A DNA stretch of 64,000 nt from positions 19,181,450 through 19,245,449 of the forward strand of contig CM055095.1 in the NCBI GenBank assembly GCA_029204225.1, in the 5' to 3' direction. The position numbers were made by a program, and so were the translations under genes. The notes beneath the pieces were generated by a model. The model saw only the letters and a list, made by a program, of their open reading frames with translations, searched no databases and had not been told where the DNA came from. Position 1 is the first letter of the stretch; every line of letters begins with the position of its first letter. Shown here in pieces: positions 33,331-45,349 of this stretch. Source of the stretch: Diphasiastrum complanatum (taxonomy: Eukaryota; Streptophyta; Lycopodiopsida; Lycopodiales; Lycopodiaceae).

Positions 33331-34058
33331 ACACCTCATCTAGAGATGTCAAAGTACAATGAACTATCTGATCCAGTTAGATTTTTTAAGATCTTTACAA
33401 AATGTTGTGAAATCTATGGCGAAGTCAATCCAAAAGTTGAAATTGTTTCCTATGACGCTTGTTGGAGCTGTACAAGATTGGTTTTATAATCAAGCCATAG
33501 AAGAACGGACTGATTGGAAAGTCGTTAAAGTTGTCCTGATCACACGCTTCAAACAAGAAAGTTTCTTGAAGATCATTTTATGTTGTTGAGTACAATCAAA
33601 ATGGGAAACAAAGAGATGGTTCGTGATTATATCAAACGTATCAAACACCTTAGATCCTAGTGCGAAACTGATCTCATTGCCAATGAGGCCATGATCATGT
33701 GGTTCTTAGCAGCCTACCAAAAAGAATCACATGTGAACTCAAACGCCAAGGAGATTCTTTGTCATTGCACTACAGGTCAAACTACCACAACTTTGACGAC
33801 TATTGCCTCTACCAACATCAACGTAACTGCGAAAAAGGTCATGGATGAGTTCGAAAGACTTGATCTAAAAATAGACACAGATGGATAAGATACAAGCTAA
33901 GTTTGACACAAAGATCAAAGCATTGGAAGATTAGCATGCTCAAATTTATAAGGCTCACGACAAAGTGATACGTCAGACCTTTCTTATTAGGAAAAATGTA
34001 TGGTGTGCGATCTGTACTAGTAATCACACCATGAACGAGTGTCCAACTACCAAGAGAC

Positions 34059-34800
34059 ATGACTAAGAAGCAAGCTAAGCAACACTATAATATGGTTCCG
34101 AAGTGGACGAATCCACCAAAAATGCAAGACGTCTATCATGGACTAGCTAGGATGCAACCCATGAATCTAGTTGAACCATGTGACAATGAGAAGATAGTCC
34201 AAGTTGGAGCACAACTTTCAACAGATCAACTTGATTCTTTGAGAAAGTTGTTGGTGAAGTATCAGGATTGTTTTATTTGGTCTTACAAAGATCTAAAGGG
34301 TAGTCCTACCTCAGTGGTCAAGCCATGGTTAGCAGATGTGGTTCCAAACGTCACCAGATTTTATCAATGTAACCCTAACTTTACAGATCTTATTAAGGAG
34401 GAGTTATAAAGGTTGTTGGAAGTTGATTTCATTTATGAGATTGAGCATACTGAATGGATTTCACCAATTGTCATCGTACCAAAGAAGAATGGCAAGATAT
34501 TAATTTGTGTGAATGTAAAGGCTTTGAATCAAGTTATCCAAAAAGATCATTTCCCATTGACATTTATGAAAAGCATTTTGGATCACCTCTTGCTGGTGCC
34601 AAAGCTTATAGTTTTTTGGATGGATTCAATGGATACAACCAAGTCAAGGTTGCACATGCTGATCATCACAAAATTGCATTTGCAACAAAATGGAGAACCT
34701 ATGCTTATAGAGTGTTGTTTGGGCTATGCAACGCACTGAGTACTTTTCAACGAGTGATGTAGTTTGCTTTCAAGAAATATTTACAAATTTTGTGGAAATC
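34059..34800 (+). pseudogene. gypsy F reverse transcriptase
   Basis: Two overlapping frames (34059-34739 and 34454-34762) together give LLVKYQDCFIWSYKDLKG, DFIYEIEHTEWISPIVIVPK, the first-Asp region AYSFLDGFNGYNQVKVAHAD and LFGLCNALSTFQRVM. The active-site box reads VEIYLYDLWS, so the first Asp of the YxDD pair has become Tyr. This is a dead polymerase. It is closely similar in wording to the RT at 56.3 kb, so both come from one family. Confidence 0.82.
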
Positions 34801-35133
34801 TACTTGTATGATCTTTGGAGTCCATGGTTTTGAGACAGAACATGTCGGTAGTTCTTTGAGGTTCGTTCCGAAAGCTAGAGACCAGTGATAGAGATAAGCG
34901 CTCAGTGAGGCGGCTGAGAACCTTGCGTTGGGTTAGTCGTTTGCTTGGCTCAGTCCTTGCCTTCGGCTAGTCGTTCAAGCTTGAGTCTAAAAAAAAGTGT
35001 CAAAATTTGGGTTACCCATAGAATTGTTCTAAGCCATGTTATTTCTAGACATGGCACTGCTACATATTTTTCCAAGACTAAAATCATCATGGATTTACCT
35101 CCCCTAGGCACTATCTGAGGAGTTTATATTTTT

Positions 35134-35860
35134 ATGAGTCATGCAAACTACTATCTAATCTTTATCTTGTTTCTCATAGATTTAGCACGACCTATATACA
35201 AGTTGACTATTGTGCCAATTTGGACAATTGAGGCCTTGGAGTCGTTTGAAAAATTAAAAAAAGTCTTCATTTCCGCACCGATATTACGAGCATCTAATTG
35301 GTCGATAGAATTTCATCAAAATATGGTATTGGATCACTACTATCTCAGCCTAGTAAATATAAGAAAGATTTTCCTATCAGATTTGCAAGTCGTCAACTAA
35401 ATGATGCTGAAGTCAACTACTCCACAACAGAGCATGAAGATTTGGCTATGGTATTTCTATTAAGAAATATTAACATTATTTGATGGCAACACATTTCACA
35501 TTTTATACGGATCATCAGCCGTTGTTGTATTTAGTGAACAAGGCATCCCTGGAATGCATTCCAAGATCGTCATTGTCTTGTCGGTCATGTTTCAAGGATT
35601 TGGTCAGCACCTATTAATACAGAAGTAGATGATGAACTACCAAATGCTGCATTATTTTATGTGAAAGCAGTACCTGAATGGGTATCAAACATTATTGAAT
35701 ATTTGACGATGGGTCAAACAAATGAATCATTGTCCAAAGTTCAACAACAAATTTTAATTCTAAAAGCACCACTTTATCAATTGATCGCTAGATAGTTGTA
35801 TCAACGAGGAGCTGATGATATTCTTCGGAGATGTATTTTACCACATACTGTACACTAGAC
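35134..35860 (+). pseudogene. gypsy F RNase H and integrase start
   Basis: The first part has ARPIYKLTIVPIWTIEALES and APILRASNWSIEFH, followed in another frame by GIGSLLSQPSKYKKDFPIRF and ASRQLNDAEVNYSTTEHEDL. A remnant resembling DHQPLLYLVNK follows, then the integrase lead-in. At least four frame breaks. Confidence 0.75.
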
Positions 35861-36197
35861 CCACATTCAATCCTATAATGATTAGGAATCACAAGAACTC
35901 AAACAATTATGAACATAGAAAGCAATTGCACCAATATGAGAGAAAAATCATGAAATTGCTTGATTGATTTTGGTGAGAGATCATCACCTATATATACATA
36001 ATCCATCACGGTTTTGGGCAGGTATGAGTAGCCCTAAACCTATCCCTAATGCTAATTTTGGTGGATCTTTCATCCCTACCAAGTTAGGGTTGGAATCTTG
36101 GAGATCCCTCAACAATGTAAAAACTACCAAAAATAGCTCCTACTTTTTCTCTCTTGTATCTAAGCATGATTTGGACTCATTCCAAAGGTTCTATTAC

Positions 36198-36881
36198 TTA
36201 GGTCAACTTGAGAACATCCTTATGAATGTGATGTTCATCAAATATAACATCCCTTGAAACAACAAATTTGTTCAAGGATGGGAGATAGATTTTGTGGCCC
36301 TTGCTTGAGCTTGCATATCCAAGCATGATTACTCTTGTGGAAGATGGATCCTCCTTGGTTCTTGTTTCCAATGGCACATGCACATAGCATATACACCCAA
36401 AAACTTTCAAGTGATTAAGATTGGGTTCATAAGGAGTTTTGCCTTCAATTGCTTTGCAAGACACCCTATTCATCAAGGAGTTTGCACAAACAAAAGATTC
36501 ACCCCAAAAGGATTTGGGCAAACAAGCATCCAATCTTAAAGCCTTAGAACATTCACATAATGTTATATTCATTCTTTCAGCAACTCCATTTTGTTGAGGA
36601 GTGTAAGGACAAGAAGTCTCTTTCTTGATCCCTTCCTTCTCACAAAAGGCCTTGAACTCATTAGAGATGAATTCTCCACCATTGTCACTTCTAAGAATCT
36701 TGATGCTATGATTATGATGCTTTTCCACAAACAACTTGAACTTTACAAAAGTATCAAATACTTGAGACTTGAAGGAAAGTAATAACACCCAACAATATCT
36801 TGAGTAGTCATCAATGAAGGTTAAAAAAATGGATGAACCTCCATTAGATTTTGTGCTAGCAATATGCACATCCGAGTGTAT
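36198..36881 (-). pseudogene. copia C integrase (downstream half)
   Basis: The minus strand from the nested-element junction encodes the copia integrase core: the first catalytic Asp in HSDV next to the insertion, FLTFIDDYSRYCWVLLL, the second Asp in LRSDNGGEFISNEF, the Glu in QQNGVAERMN, and the trailing PKSFWGESFVCANSLMNRV and HLKVFGCICYVHVP. Catalytic residues are intact. It stops after VVSRDVIFDEHHIHKD; RT and RNase H are absent. The coding continues upstream across the insertion at 41234. Confidence 0.9.
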
Positions 36882-37713
36882 TGTGAAAAATGCAAAAATA
36901 AGCTTGGTAGAGGCCAAAAATCTTGTATATATATAAACACACATGTGTGGAGCCTGTTCCCACGTGTGAAAATAGTGTACTTGTCATGTACCATAGTCAT
37001 ATAGGTTGTACATATGATTTAATTCAAGTTCTAGTGGCTAAAAAGGCCAAAAACTAGTTTTCTAGACATATGACACATGGCATCAGTCTATTGCTTGCAT
37101 GAGCCACATCCTTTAGTTAGGTGTCACATACCATGTGTAGAGGACAGCTCACATGTGTGGAATAAGCTGAAGTAGACGAATTTTGACTTCTAGAAGATTT
37201 TCAAGTAGATCTCCATATAGAAGGAAAATGGACCAAAAGTGCTCAAAATAGAAGGTTTTGTCCAAGTGTCAGTTTTGCATGATGAATCATCATATGACAA
37301 AGCACCTTCACACATGTGGGATCAAAGGGATGATCAGTACCACGAGCTCTCACTTATTGTATATATAGAGCCACATTTGGCCATAATCAGCGTGAGACAC
37401 CAATCTTGGTTTTAGAAGCAATTTCGAGTGATTCTCTCCATTTGTCTACATTTGTTTTGATTTTTTTGAGGTTCTATCAATGTGTACTTGATTTTCAGGT
37501 TGGAGTCAATACTCAGACAGTGTTTCACACGTGTGAAACCATAAAGTACACTTACCTTCAATTAATGATTGTTCTTGTTAGGATTTTGTGTCTAGAATTG
37601 ATCTAGATTGATCTTAATCTGAAGTAGATTGATAGATCAAGTAATCTGACAACCAATCCCTCTTGAGGATCAGATTAGGATCCACTCTTGGTCCGTTTTG
37701 TACATTTTGCACA
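36882..37713 (+). repeat. 5' LTR of element D
   Basis: 832 bp from TGTGAAAAATGC to TTTGCACA. A TATATATATAAAC box near its start and TTGTATATATAGAG near 37358 are promoter candidates. It matches the 3' LTR throughout with roughly twenty single-base differences by eye, plus a 14-base tract near 37640 missing from the 3' copy. Confidence 0.93.
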
Positions 37714-37726
37714 TGGTATTAGAGCC
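37714..37726 (+). other. primer-binding site of element D
   Basis: TGGTATTAGAGCC directly after the 5' LTR, complementary to the 3' end of initiator tRNA-Met with one change. It is the same variant (TATTAG for TATCAG) as in copia B. Confidence 0.9.
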
Positions 37727-38898
37727 AAGTACAAGAGGCTTTATTGATATTGATAGGGTTGATCCAAATCAAAGCCAAAATTAGCAAGTTTTAGGAAACT
37801 AGTCAAATTTTGGGTAGCGAGTTGGATTTGATAGATATCCTCAAAATTTTTGGTCCATAACTCTTTTCACACGTGTTAGGCCATACAGCTCCGATTTTGA
37901 CTGAGAAATTTTAAAAATTTGTAGAATTTGACTCGCATACTCAATTTGAGTGACTTTTGGTGCAAAATCAAGCATTTTCTATAGAGAATCTAATCCCTTG
38001 ATTAGTTCTTGGATTAGATCAGCCAAGATATTAAATTTGAAGCTTGAATTAGGTGCATTAATTGATTATCTCTGACTTTTTGAGTGCATGTTGAAGTTGA
38101 GAGAGATTTTGCCATTTTGTGTTGTTATTGGTGGAGAGTTTGTCTTCTCTTAATTGATCAAATCTTTCTAAGTGGCATTAGCTCTTTGAAGCACAATATC
38201 TTATGGAGAAAAATCACAACTTTTGATTTTGAAATTCATTCCAAGTCTTAAAAGGTAGAGTAATTGGTGGAATCCAATAGGAGTGATTGAATTCAATTTG
38301 TTGAGCAAAAATTGACATAGAATGTATGAAACTCAAATTAGTTCTATTCAACTTTCTTTGTGAGAGTGTGAGGGTCAATTTGTGATCCCATTGGATGTCT
38401 AGAATGAGGAGTCCATATTTGAGTATTCATGCATGGTTGAGATCTTTGTGAATCTCTAGTTGTCTAAATTTTTTAAGCTTTGTGAAAAATTGATGGTATA
38501 GTTTGTTGTCAAATCAAATCAAATTCATTCTAAATCTCAAGAGTGAGATTATTTGGGTCAAGAGTGAGTCCAAAAGAAGTGATTAAGTTTGATTTTCATG
38601 TGTTTGAAACAAAACCCATCTTTTGTTCAAGAATCTCAAGTGTTGAGAGAACTAGTCAAGTGAAAAGAAAAATCTAGCTGCCAAATCTTTTCATATCCAT
38701 TTCAATTTTCAGAAGAAAGAGTCATTGGTATTTGATGAGTCCAATAGGAGATTGGATCTGATTTCTTTTGTGATTTGATTCAAATATTGTGTGCTTTTGT
38801 CTTAGTGATCAAAGCAAAGTTTCCAAGTGACTAGTCATTAGTGTGAAGATTGATTCTTAGGTTTGTGAGCTAGATCTTTTGTAGATTATTCTAGATTA

Positions 38899-39627
38899 TT
38901 GAAGATGTTCAAATCTAGTCTCTTGAAAGTCACAAATTACATTTGTAGAATCATATCACAGATTTTTATTCACATGGCATTAATAGGTGTCATCCTATTG
39001 AAGGAAAGAAAGGATCCTAAGTGCAACCTTTGTGGCAAGGAAGGATATATTTTCTTAAGATGCTACAAAAAGAAGACCAATCCATCCAAGGAGAACCAAG
39101 GCAAGGGGGCCGAGGTGAAGGATGGAGCTTCAAGTTCAAAATGCAAATACAAGAAGGACAAGCTTAAGGAAAGGTGTTTCCTTTGTGGAAAGATGAATGA
39201 GGCTTGGAGTCTCACAAGGACTTGCAAGATTTGTCTTCAAGAGTCCATCACAACACATGTTGAATCTTTTGAAATTTTTCATTTGGAAGTGCATTGTTTG
39301 GTTCAAGATGCAAAGATAGATGTCACTTTCATGAAAGTAAATTGGATTTATTTTATGTCCTTGAAAAGTATTTTGCTTGTAACTTTGGACAAGTTCAAAC
39401 TTATTGTTATTATCCAAGAGAAATCAATCAAGAATAAGGAGCAATCACAAAATGAAAATAGTTTCATTTATGCTCTCATGTCAACTTATGAAGAACCATT
39501 TTGCTTTGAAGAGATTTTTGTATCTCAAAGGTGGATTAAGGCAATACTAGTTGAGTGTGATGCCTTAAAAGATAGCAAAATATGTTTTCCTTGTAAGCTT
39601 ACATTAGTTATGAAGTCAAGGAAATAG
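38899..39627 (+). pseudogene. element D gag-like frame with altered zinc knuckles
   Basis: A 242-codon frame. Residues around 40-55 read CNLCGKEGYIFLRC, a CCHC knuckle in which Tyr replaces the His. A basic Lys-rich stretch and a second partial knuckle (CFLCGKMNEAW) follow. The rest resembles no domain I recognise. Its position after the PBS and leader suggests a degenerate copia gag. The upstream capsid part is missing. Confidence 0.6.
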
Positions 39628-39669
39628 AAATATCTTCATAATGTAGGATCTTTTGCTTTCAATAAGATC

Positions 39670-40254
39670 ATGAATGATGTGTTCATTCATAAAGATGAAA
39701 ATTGTAAGTTTTCAATCTTAAAGGCAAGTTGTAAACTTCTTATGAGAATAAGTGAAGCATCCAAAGTGGACACTTATATCCATAAGCAAGTAGTTAGCCT
39801 TATTGAGATGGAAATGCCTTTTGATTTCAATATTGGAAAAATCATGCCAAGTTGTGGTGATTTTTGGACTTATGTTTCTAGCATAAGTAATCTTGATAAT
39901 CATAGGAAGTGCATATTGAATGGTCATACTTGTTGTGATCATTATGAGACATGGCGGTCTCGGATTTCCATCAAGAAGGAGCATCATGAAGAGGATCTTA
40001 AGGAGTCATCTCAAGGTTCAAGTGTGCGAAGGATTGAGGAGGAGAGACCTTCTCAAGTTGTGATTCCAAAAAGAAACTCAAGAAACATGGTTGAACCCAT
40101 GTGGCTCACATTTCAAGGGAAAGAGCAGCATATCTCATGTGAAGGAGCAAGCCTCAAGGTCAAGCATCTACATGAAAATTGGAAGGAATCAATTTTGGAG
40201 GTGCTAGGATGGTGCAAAGCTCTCAAGTTCATCAAAGATGTCAACATCAAATAA
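39670..40254 (+). pseudogene. unrecognised frame in element D
   Basis: 194 codons starting MNDVFIHKDENCKFSILKAS. No motif recognised; the C-terminal half is hydrophilic with Glu/Arg/Ser-rich stretches. It lies between the gag-like frame and the PPT of a non-autonomous element. It may be decayed pol sequence or captured DNA. Confidence 0.4.
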
Positions 40255-40415
40255 GCACTATCATGGATATGGTGATTTCAGATCAACATCAAGCTCATTG
40301 GCTGGTCTTCACACCTTTTGAACCAGCAAAGACCAATTCAGCCCATGGAGTCAAATTCAAGATCATCATGTTTTCCATCAAGCTAGATCTACCAAGCTAG
40401 ATTTTTGAGGAGGAG

Positions 40416-41233
40416 TGTGAAAAATGCAAAAATAAGCTTTGTAGAGGCCAAAAATCTTGTATATAGATAAACACAAATGTGTGGAGCCTGTTCCCACGTG
40501 TGAAATAGTGTACTTGTCATGTACCATAATCATATAGGTTGTACATATGATTTAATTCAAGTTCTAGTGGCTAAAAAGGCCAAAAACTAGTTTTCTAGAC
40601 ATATGACACATGGCATCAGTCTATTGCTTGCATGAGCCACAGCCTTTTGCTAGGTGTCACATCCCATGTGTAGAGGACAGCTCACATGTGTGGAATAAGC
40701 TGAAGTAGACGAATTTTGACTTCTAGAAGATTTTCAAGTAGATCTCCATATAGAAGGAAAACGGACCAAAAGTGCTCAAAATAGAAGGTTTTGTCCAAGT
40801 GTCAGCTTTGCATGATGAATCATCATATGACAAAGCACCTTCACACATGTGGGATCAAAGGGATGATCAGTACCACGAGCTCCCACTTATTGTATATATA
40901 GAGCCACATTTGGCCATAATCAGCGTGAGACACCAATCTTGGTTTTAGAAGCAATTTTGAGTGATTCTCTCCATTTGTCTACATTTGTTTTGATTTTTTT
41001 GAGGTTCTATCAATGTGTACTTGATTTTCAGGTTGGAGTCCATACTTAGACAGTGTTTCACACGTGTGAAACCATAAAGTACACTTACCTTCAATTAATG
41101 ATTGTTCTTGTTAGGATTTTGTGTCTAGAATTGATCTAGATTGATCTTAATCTGAAGTAGATTGATAGACAACCAATCCCTCTTGAGGATCAGATTAGGA
41201 TCCACTCTTGGTCCGTTTTGTACTTTTTCCACA
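40416..41233 (+). repeat. 3' LTR of element D
   Basis: 818 bp from TGTGAAAAATGC to TTTTTCCACA, preceded by the polypurine run GAGGAGGAG. It is near-identical to 36882-37713. Confidence 0.93.
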
Positions 41234-42184
41234 TATGAGTTCAAGAGGATGAGATGACTTTGTGATGGAGTTAGGAAACACCTTCTTATGTGCCTTGGAT
41301 AAAGCACAAGCTTCACAAACCTTGTCTTCCTTCCCAATAGACCTTGGTAGGCCTAAAGCATACTCCTCCTTGATCATAGCCTCCATGGAACCCGAGTTGA
41401 CATGTCCAAGTCTTTTGTGCCATAAAGTGAAGGTAGATATCTTGCTCTTCTCGGCCAACATGACAACATTAGTATCCACAAATGCATCCAACTTATAAAG
41501 TTTGCCAAGTCTAGTGCCCTTAACCACTATCTTACCCTTCTTCTTGATGAAACATTCATTTGAAGCAAAGTCAACATTGAAACCATTGTCTACCATTTGG
41601 CCAACACTTAGTAGATTCTTTGTTATTGTAGGAATGTACAAAACACCTTCTATGTTGCTCTTTTTGGAAGATCCTAAGCAAAGGGGAATGCTACCAACTC
41701 CTTCAATCTTACAAGCTTCATCATTTGATGTATAGATAGATTTTATAGGTCCATCATAAGATAAGAGAGAAGAGAAAAACTCCCTTTTGCTAGTCATGTG
41801 TGAACTAGCACCCGAGTCAATCCACCAAGGAACTTCTCTTTTGAAGCTTGTTGAAGAAAATATGGACATCATGAGAGAGTCCTCATGTGAACTCTCCTCC
41901 TCCTCCTCTTTGCTCATGTTGTCTTGGCTTTGATCTTGCTTCCTCTTGAAGCATTCTGAGGCATAATGCTCCATCTTGCTACAATAGTAGCAATTCACCT
42001 TTGATTTGTCCTTCTTGACTTTGGTGGTTGATGGAGATGCCTTTGAGAGTCCTTCTTGATCCTCAAGCTTTAAAGACTTATTGAATGTTGATCCTTTGCC
42101 TTTGGACTTCCCTTTGCCTTTGGTGAAGAGAGCTTGGACGTCATCTCCACCTTGGCTGGAAAGTCTATCCATCCTCTCTTGCAT
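41234..42184 (-). pseudogene. copia C knuckle, protease and pre-integrase
   Basis: The minus-strand frame has a CCHC knuckle (CYYCSKMEHYASEC), an acidic spacer, the protease site WWIDSGASSHMTSKREFF and the pre-integrase HHCC region (LWHKRLGHVNSG...CEACALSKAHKKVF). It stops at the element D insertion, after SSHPLELI. One TAG at about 42204 separates it from gag in the same frame. Apart from the insertion and that stop, the reading frame is clean, so copia C was fairly young when hit. Confidence 0.92.
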
Positions 42185-42202
42185 TTGGCTCCTTCTTGAC
42201 TC

Positions 42203-42760
42203 CTAGGCCATGAGTGTGCCTTGGAGCTCTTCAAGTATGGGTAGCTTACCCATAATTGCATATCCCTGAACCAAATTGTCAAATTCAAAGCTTAGTCCAT
42301 TCAATATGAGCTGAACAATCTCTTCATCCTTGATAGGATCACCTATGAAGGCTAGCTCTTTGTTCAATTCCTTCACTCTTAAGACAAAAGAATGTGCACT
42401 CTCTCCTTTCTTTTGATAGCTTCTATAGATTTGATTCTTAAAAGCTAACATCCTAGTTTGGTTCTTGGATTCATAGACCTTTTGCAAAGTCTCCCAAGCC
42501 TCTTGAGCCGAAGTGCAATCTCCTACCTCTCTTAAGAGTTCATTTGCAACATTCATTTTTATACAATGTAGTGCAATATTGCACCGCTTGTTGTATTTGG
42601 CTTTTTCTTGAGAATGAATAGGTTCATCCTCCTTACCATTTACAATCTCCATTAGATCTTGCATGATCATGATGGATTCCATTCTAACTTTCCATATGGA
42701 ATAGCTAGTTTTGTTGAGCCGCTCATTCGTATCCAAAAGATATGCATTTGAAGATGCCAT
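42203..42760 (-). pseudogene. copia C gag
   Basis: 185 codons starting MASSNAYLLDTNERLNKTSY, with UBN2 gag motifs: YSIWKVRMESIMIMQDLMEI, AQEAWETLQKVYESKNQTRM, VLRVKELNKELAFIGDPIKD and ILNGLSFEFDNLVQGYAIMG. Close in pattern to copia B gag (13698-14642). In frame with the following segment except for one TAG. Confidence 0.92.
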
Positions 42761-43531
42761 CTATTCTCCTAATCAAGGACTTGACACAAATGAAGGTTAC
42801 TTCTATTGATTTTATTGAAGATCTACCTTCTCCCACTTCTTAGGGACCCAAAAAGATTAGTAATAGACTTCCTATAAATATCTAAGAATGATCTTTAACA
42901 AAATCAAATCATAGAATACTAGAAACATTGCACTTGCTTGATTGAAGTAGACAATACTAGTAGAATTGCCCCTCTTTCTATAAAGAACATAAATGCTTCC
43001 AAATGATCTGATCAAGAGTGAATTTCAGCAACCTAATATCCTTCCAAAATCACTTGCAAAATATCTAAATGGAACTTAATGAGGATGCGCAATCTACTAT
43101 CCAATCACAAGCAAAAATTGATCAAAATTGATGAAAAATTGATCTAATTTGATGCTGAACCTAAATCACTTTAGGAGGTGTCCTCTACATCTTAGAACAG
43201 CCTTGAAGAGTCACCAAATCTCTGATCTTCCCTCTCCTTGAATGCTAGAAAGCCTCCTCTATGAAAACACCTCCAAAACTTGCTTAGAAATCAATGCTTG
43301 GAGCGCAAAACTTGCTATCTTGGTAATGTGGATTGAATTCAACTTTGCCTTAAGTTTTAGACACCTAAACACCTGCAAATGAAGTCACACAACACCAATC
43401 TCCAATGGTTTTGACTCACTTTGAGTTCTAGAATCAATGCTAGATGCTAAGATCCAATCTACACAAGATTTAGATCAAAAATTGTGATCAAATTGAATGA
43501 AAACCAAGGATTTAGCTCATTTTAGTCTTTA

Positions 43532-43544
43532 GGCTCTGATACCA
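43532..43544 (-). other. primer-binding site of copia C
   Basis: The minus strand reads TGGTATCAGAGCC, the canonical initiator tRNA-Met site, directly next to an LTR end (…TTTTTACA). It lies about 770 bp upstream of gag. Confidence 0.9.
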
Positions 43545-43660
43545 TGTAAAAATTATAGTTTTTCTCATTTTTTGTTATCTTTAAAAAAAACAAAATAAAT
43601 ACTAAAAAATAACAAAAATAAAAATCAAATAAAATTAAAAAATATCCAAATGATAGTTAG
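43545..43660 (-). repeat. truncated 5' LTR of copia C
   Basis: A very AT-rich block starting TGTAAAAATTATAG on the plus strand (LTR end on the minus strand), abutting the PBS. It gives way to gypsy integrase sequence at about 43660, so most of this LTR is missing or replaced. Confidence 0.5.
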
Positions 43661-43669
43661 GTAGGCAGA

Positions 43670-44335
43670 TCAGGCTGCCAAAACTTCCGTAGTCAGTTGT
43701 CATTCACTAGGACTGGGGTATCAAATCTTTTTCCATCAAGGTGTTCCAAGACCACTGCTCCATAAGATAATTTTTTTTTTCATTTTGTATGGTTTTTCGC
43801 TTGTGAATTTCAACTTCCCTATGATCGGCTTCATTTTGTACATCAAGGCAAGATCTCCTTTCTTCAAATCCTTCTTATGTAAACGACGATCGTGCCATGC
43901 TTTGCAATGAGCTTTCTCAATTTCTAGTGCATAAACTATCATCAATTTGGTTTCACATAGTTTATGCAAAGCCTCCTAGCGAAATTGCAAAGATTTAGCA
44001 TCATCCAGATGTTCAATAGCTACTACGCGTAAGGATGGTACCAAAAATTCGATTAGCATCACAACATTCTAATCATAAACCAAATGAAAAGGCATCTGAT
44101 TCATACTAACTTTATAAGTTGTTTGGAAGGCTCATAATGTAGTATATAACTTGTGTTCCCAATCTGAACGGCTTGCCTCAACTGTTTTTGTCATGATACT
44201 GCATAGAATCTTGTTAGAAGATTTTGCTTGTTCATTGCCCCTTCTTGGATAGTATGAAGTACTAAACCGATGGGTTACAAAAACATTCTTCCATTAAACA
44301 CTTGATCATTCCATTGACAAAATGGGCACCATGGT
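43670..44335 (-). pseudogene. gypsy integrase fragment (element H)
   Basis: The minus strand encodes, with stops, HGAHFVNGMIKCLMEECF, SYYPRRGNEQAKSSNKIL, RSDWEHKLYTTL, MNQMPFHLVYD and KAWHDRRLHKKDLKKGDLAL. These correspond to the integrase core after its second Asp, then the C-terminal domain. The YYP-GN-Q-E region shows the catalytic Glu changed (EQAKSSN). Related in wording to 895-1400. It is cut at 44335 by the foldback element. Confidence 0.78.
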
Positions 44336-44344
44336 TTCTAAGGC

Positions 44345-44975
44345 ATTCTGGCCACTTGGCCACTATGTCACATTTTTTGCGAAGGTGGGAAAAAGGCGAA
44401 GGTGCCTAAAAACCGAAAAAGCTGAAGGTGCCTTTAAATGGTTTCTAAGGCATTCTGGTGGAGGGGCGATAAAGGCGAAGGGACGACAATGTCGTATTTT
44501 AGAAAAATGCAACATTGGCCCTCCCATGCGAAAAATGCGAAGGTGTTCTCAAAAAATGCGACACTGCCCTTAAAAAAATGTGAAGGTGCCCTTAGAAAAA
44601 TGCGAAGAATGCGACACTGGCATTTGGAGGGCACCTTCACATTTTTCAAGGGCAGTGTCGCATTTTTTGGAGGGCCAGTGTCGCATATTTGTGAGGACAA
44701 TGTCACATTTTTTTGGAGGATAGTGTCGCATTTTTCGGGTCATGAGGGGGAGGACAGTGTCGCATATTTGTGAGGACAATGTCATATGTTTCGGGAGGCA
44801 GTGTCGCATATTTGGAGGGCAGTGTCACATTTTATGGAGGGTAGTGTCGCATTTTTCGGAGGGCCAGTGTCACATATTTGTGAGGGCCAATGTCGGAAAA
44901 ACCGTGAGTTCAGTGTCACATTTTTGTGAGGGCCAGTGTCACATTTTTTGGATAGGAGGGCCATTTTTTGGATGC
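44345..44975. mobile_element. foldback element built of GTGTCGCA words
   Basis: The left half carries TGCGACACTGCCC-type words and the right half the inverse AGTGTCGCATTTTT...GGAGGGC, repeated about ten times with spacing near 30 bp. The symmetry centre is at about 44610, where GAAGGTGCCCT faces AGGGCACCTTC. The phrase ATGGTTTCTAAGGCATTCTG is present twice (44332 and 44438). No coding capacity. It interrupts gypsy H integrase. Confidence 0.8.
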
Positions 44976-45131
44976 AATTATCTCTTTCTCTGCCTCCGGC
45001 ATCATTCTTGCACCACTCCTTTTTCTCAACATATGCATGTTGGTTAAGTAGTTGTGCGTGAATGGAAGAAAAATCTCCTCAGTTGGAGGCCAACTACAAA
45101 ATAGGTAGAAGATAGATAGATACGTACGAAC

Positions 45132-45132
<1 letters not shown>

Positions 45133-45225
<93 letters not shown>
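45133..45225. repeat. (CT)n microsatellite
   Basis: About 46 uninterrupted CT dinucleotides. Open frames through it (Glu-Arg repeats on the minus strand) are artefacts of the repeat. Confidence 0.98.
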
Positions 45226-45227
<2 letters not shown>

Positions 45228-45349
45228 TTTATGCAGCCTAGAATAAAAGACATTGCACATGTTCTCAAATCTCTGATCAATGCGTTATTGTTAAGATAGA
45301 TACAATTTGACAATAGTGGCAGCTCCATTTGATTCTTGACCAGGGTGAT

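Larger units (their letters stand above)
33340..35860 (+). mobile_element. decayed Ty3/gypsy element (F)
   Basis: The plus strand keeps gag, RT and RNase H pieces in order across many stops and frameshifts. Gag: GKEMVRDYIKRIKHLRS-like text at 33600-33660 and a CDLC-type finger remnant near 34010. RT: 34059-34770. RNase H: 35134-35860, including FASRQLNDAEVNYSTTEHED and ending with an integrase-start motif (LYQRGADDILRRCILPH). It is cut at about 35860 by other sequence. A foreign insertion appears to lie at about 34860-34990 in the thumb region. Confidence 0.8.
36882..41233 (+). mobile_element. nested non-autonomous LTR retrotransposon (element D)
   Basis: Complete by structure: 5' LTR 36882-37713, primer-binding site 37714-37726, internal 2.7 kb, polypurine GAGGAGGAG at 40407-40415, 3' LTR 40416-41233. 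It is inserted antisense in copia C between pre-integrase and integrase core, whose frame resumes on both sides with only ATA shared at the junctions. The interior lacks protease, integrase, RT and RNase H. It has only a zinc-knuckle-bearing frame (38899-39627) and an unrecognised one (39670-40254). Mobilisation would need enzymes from another element. Confidence 0.92.
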
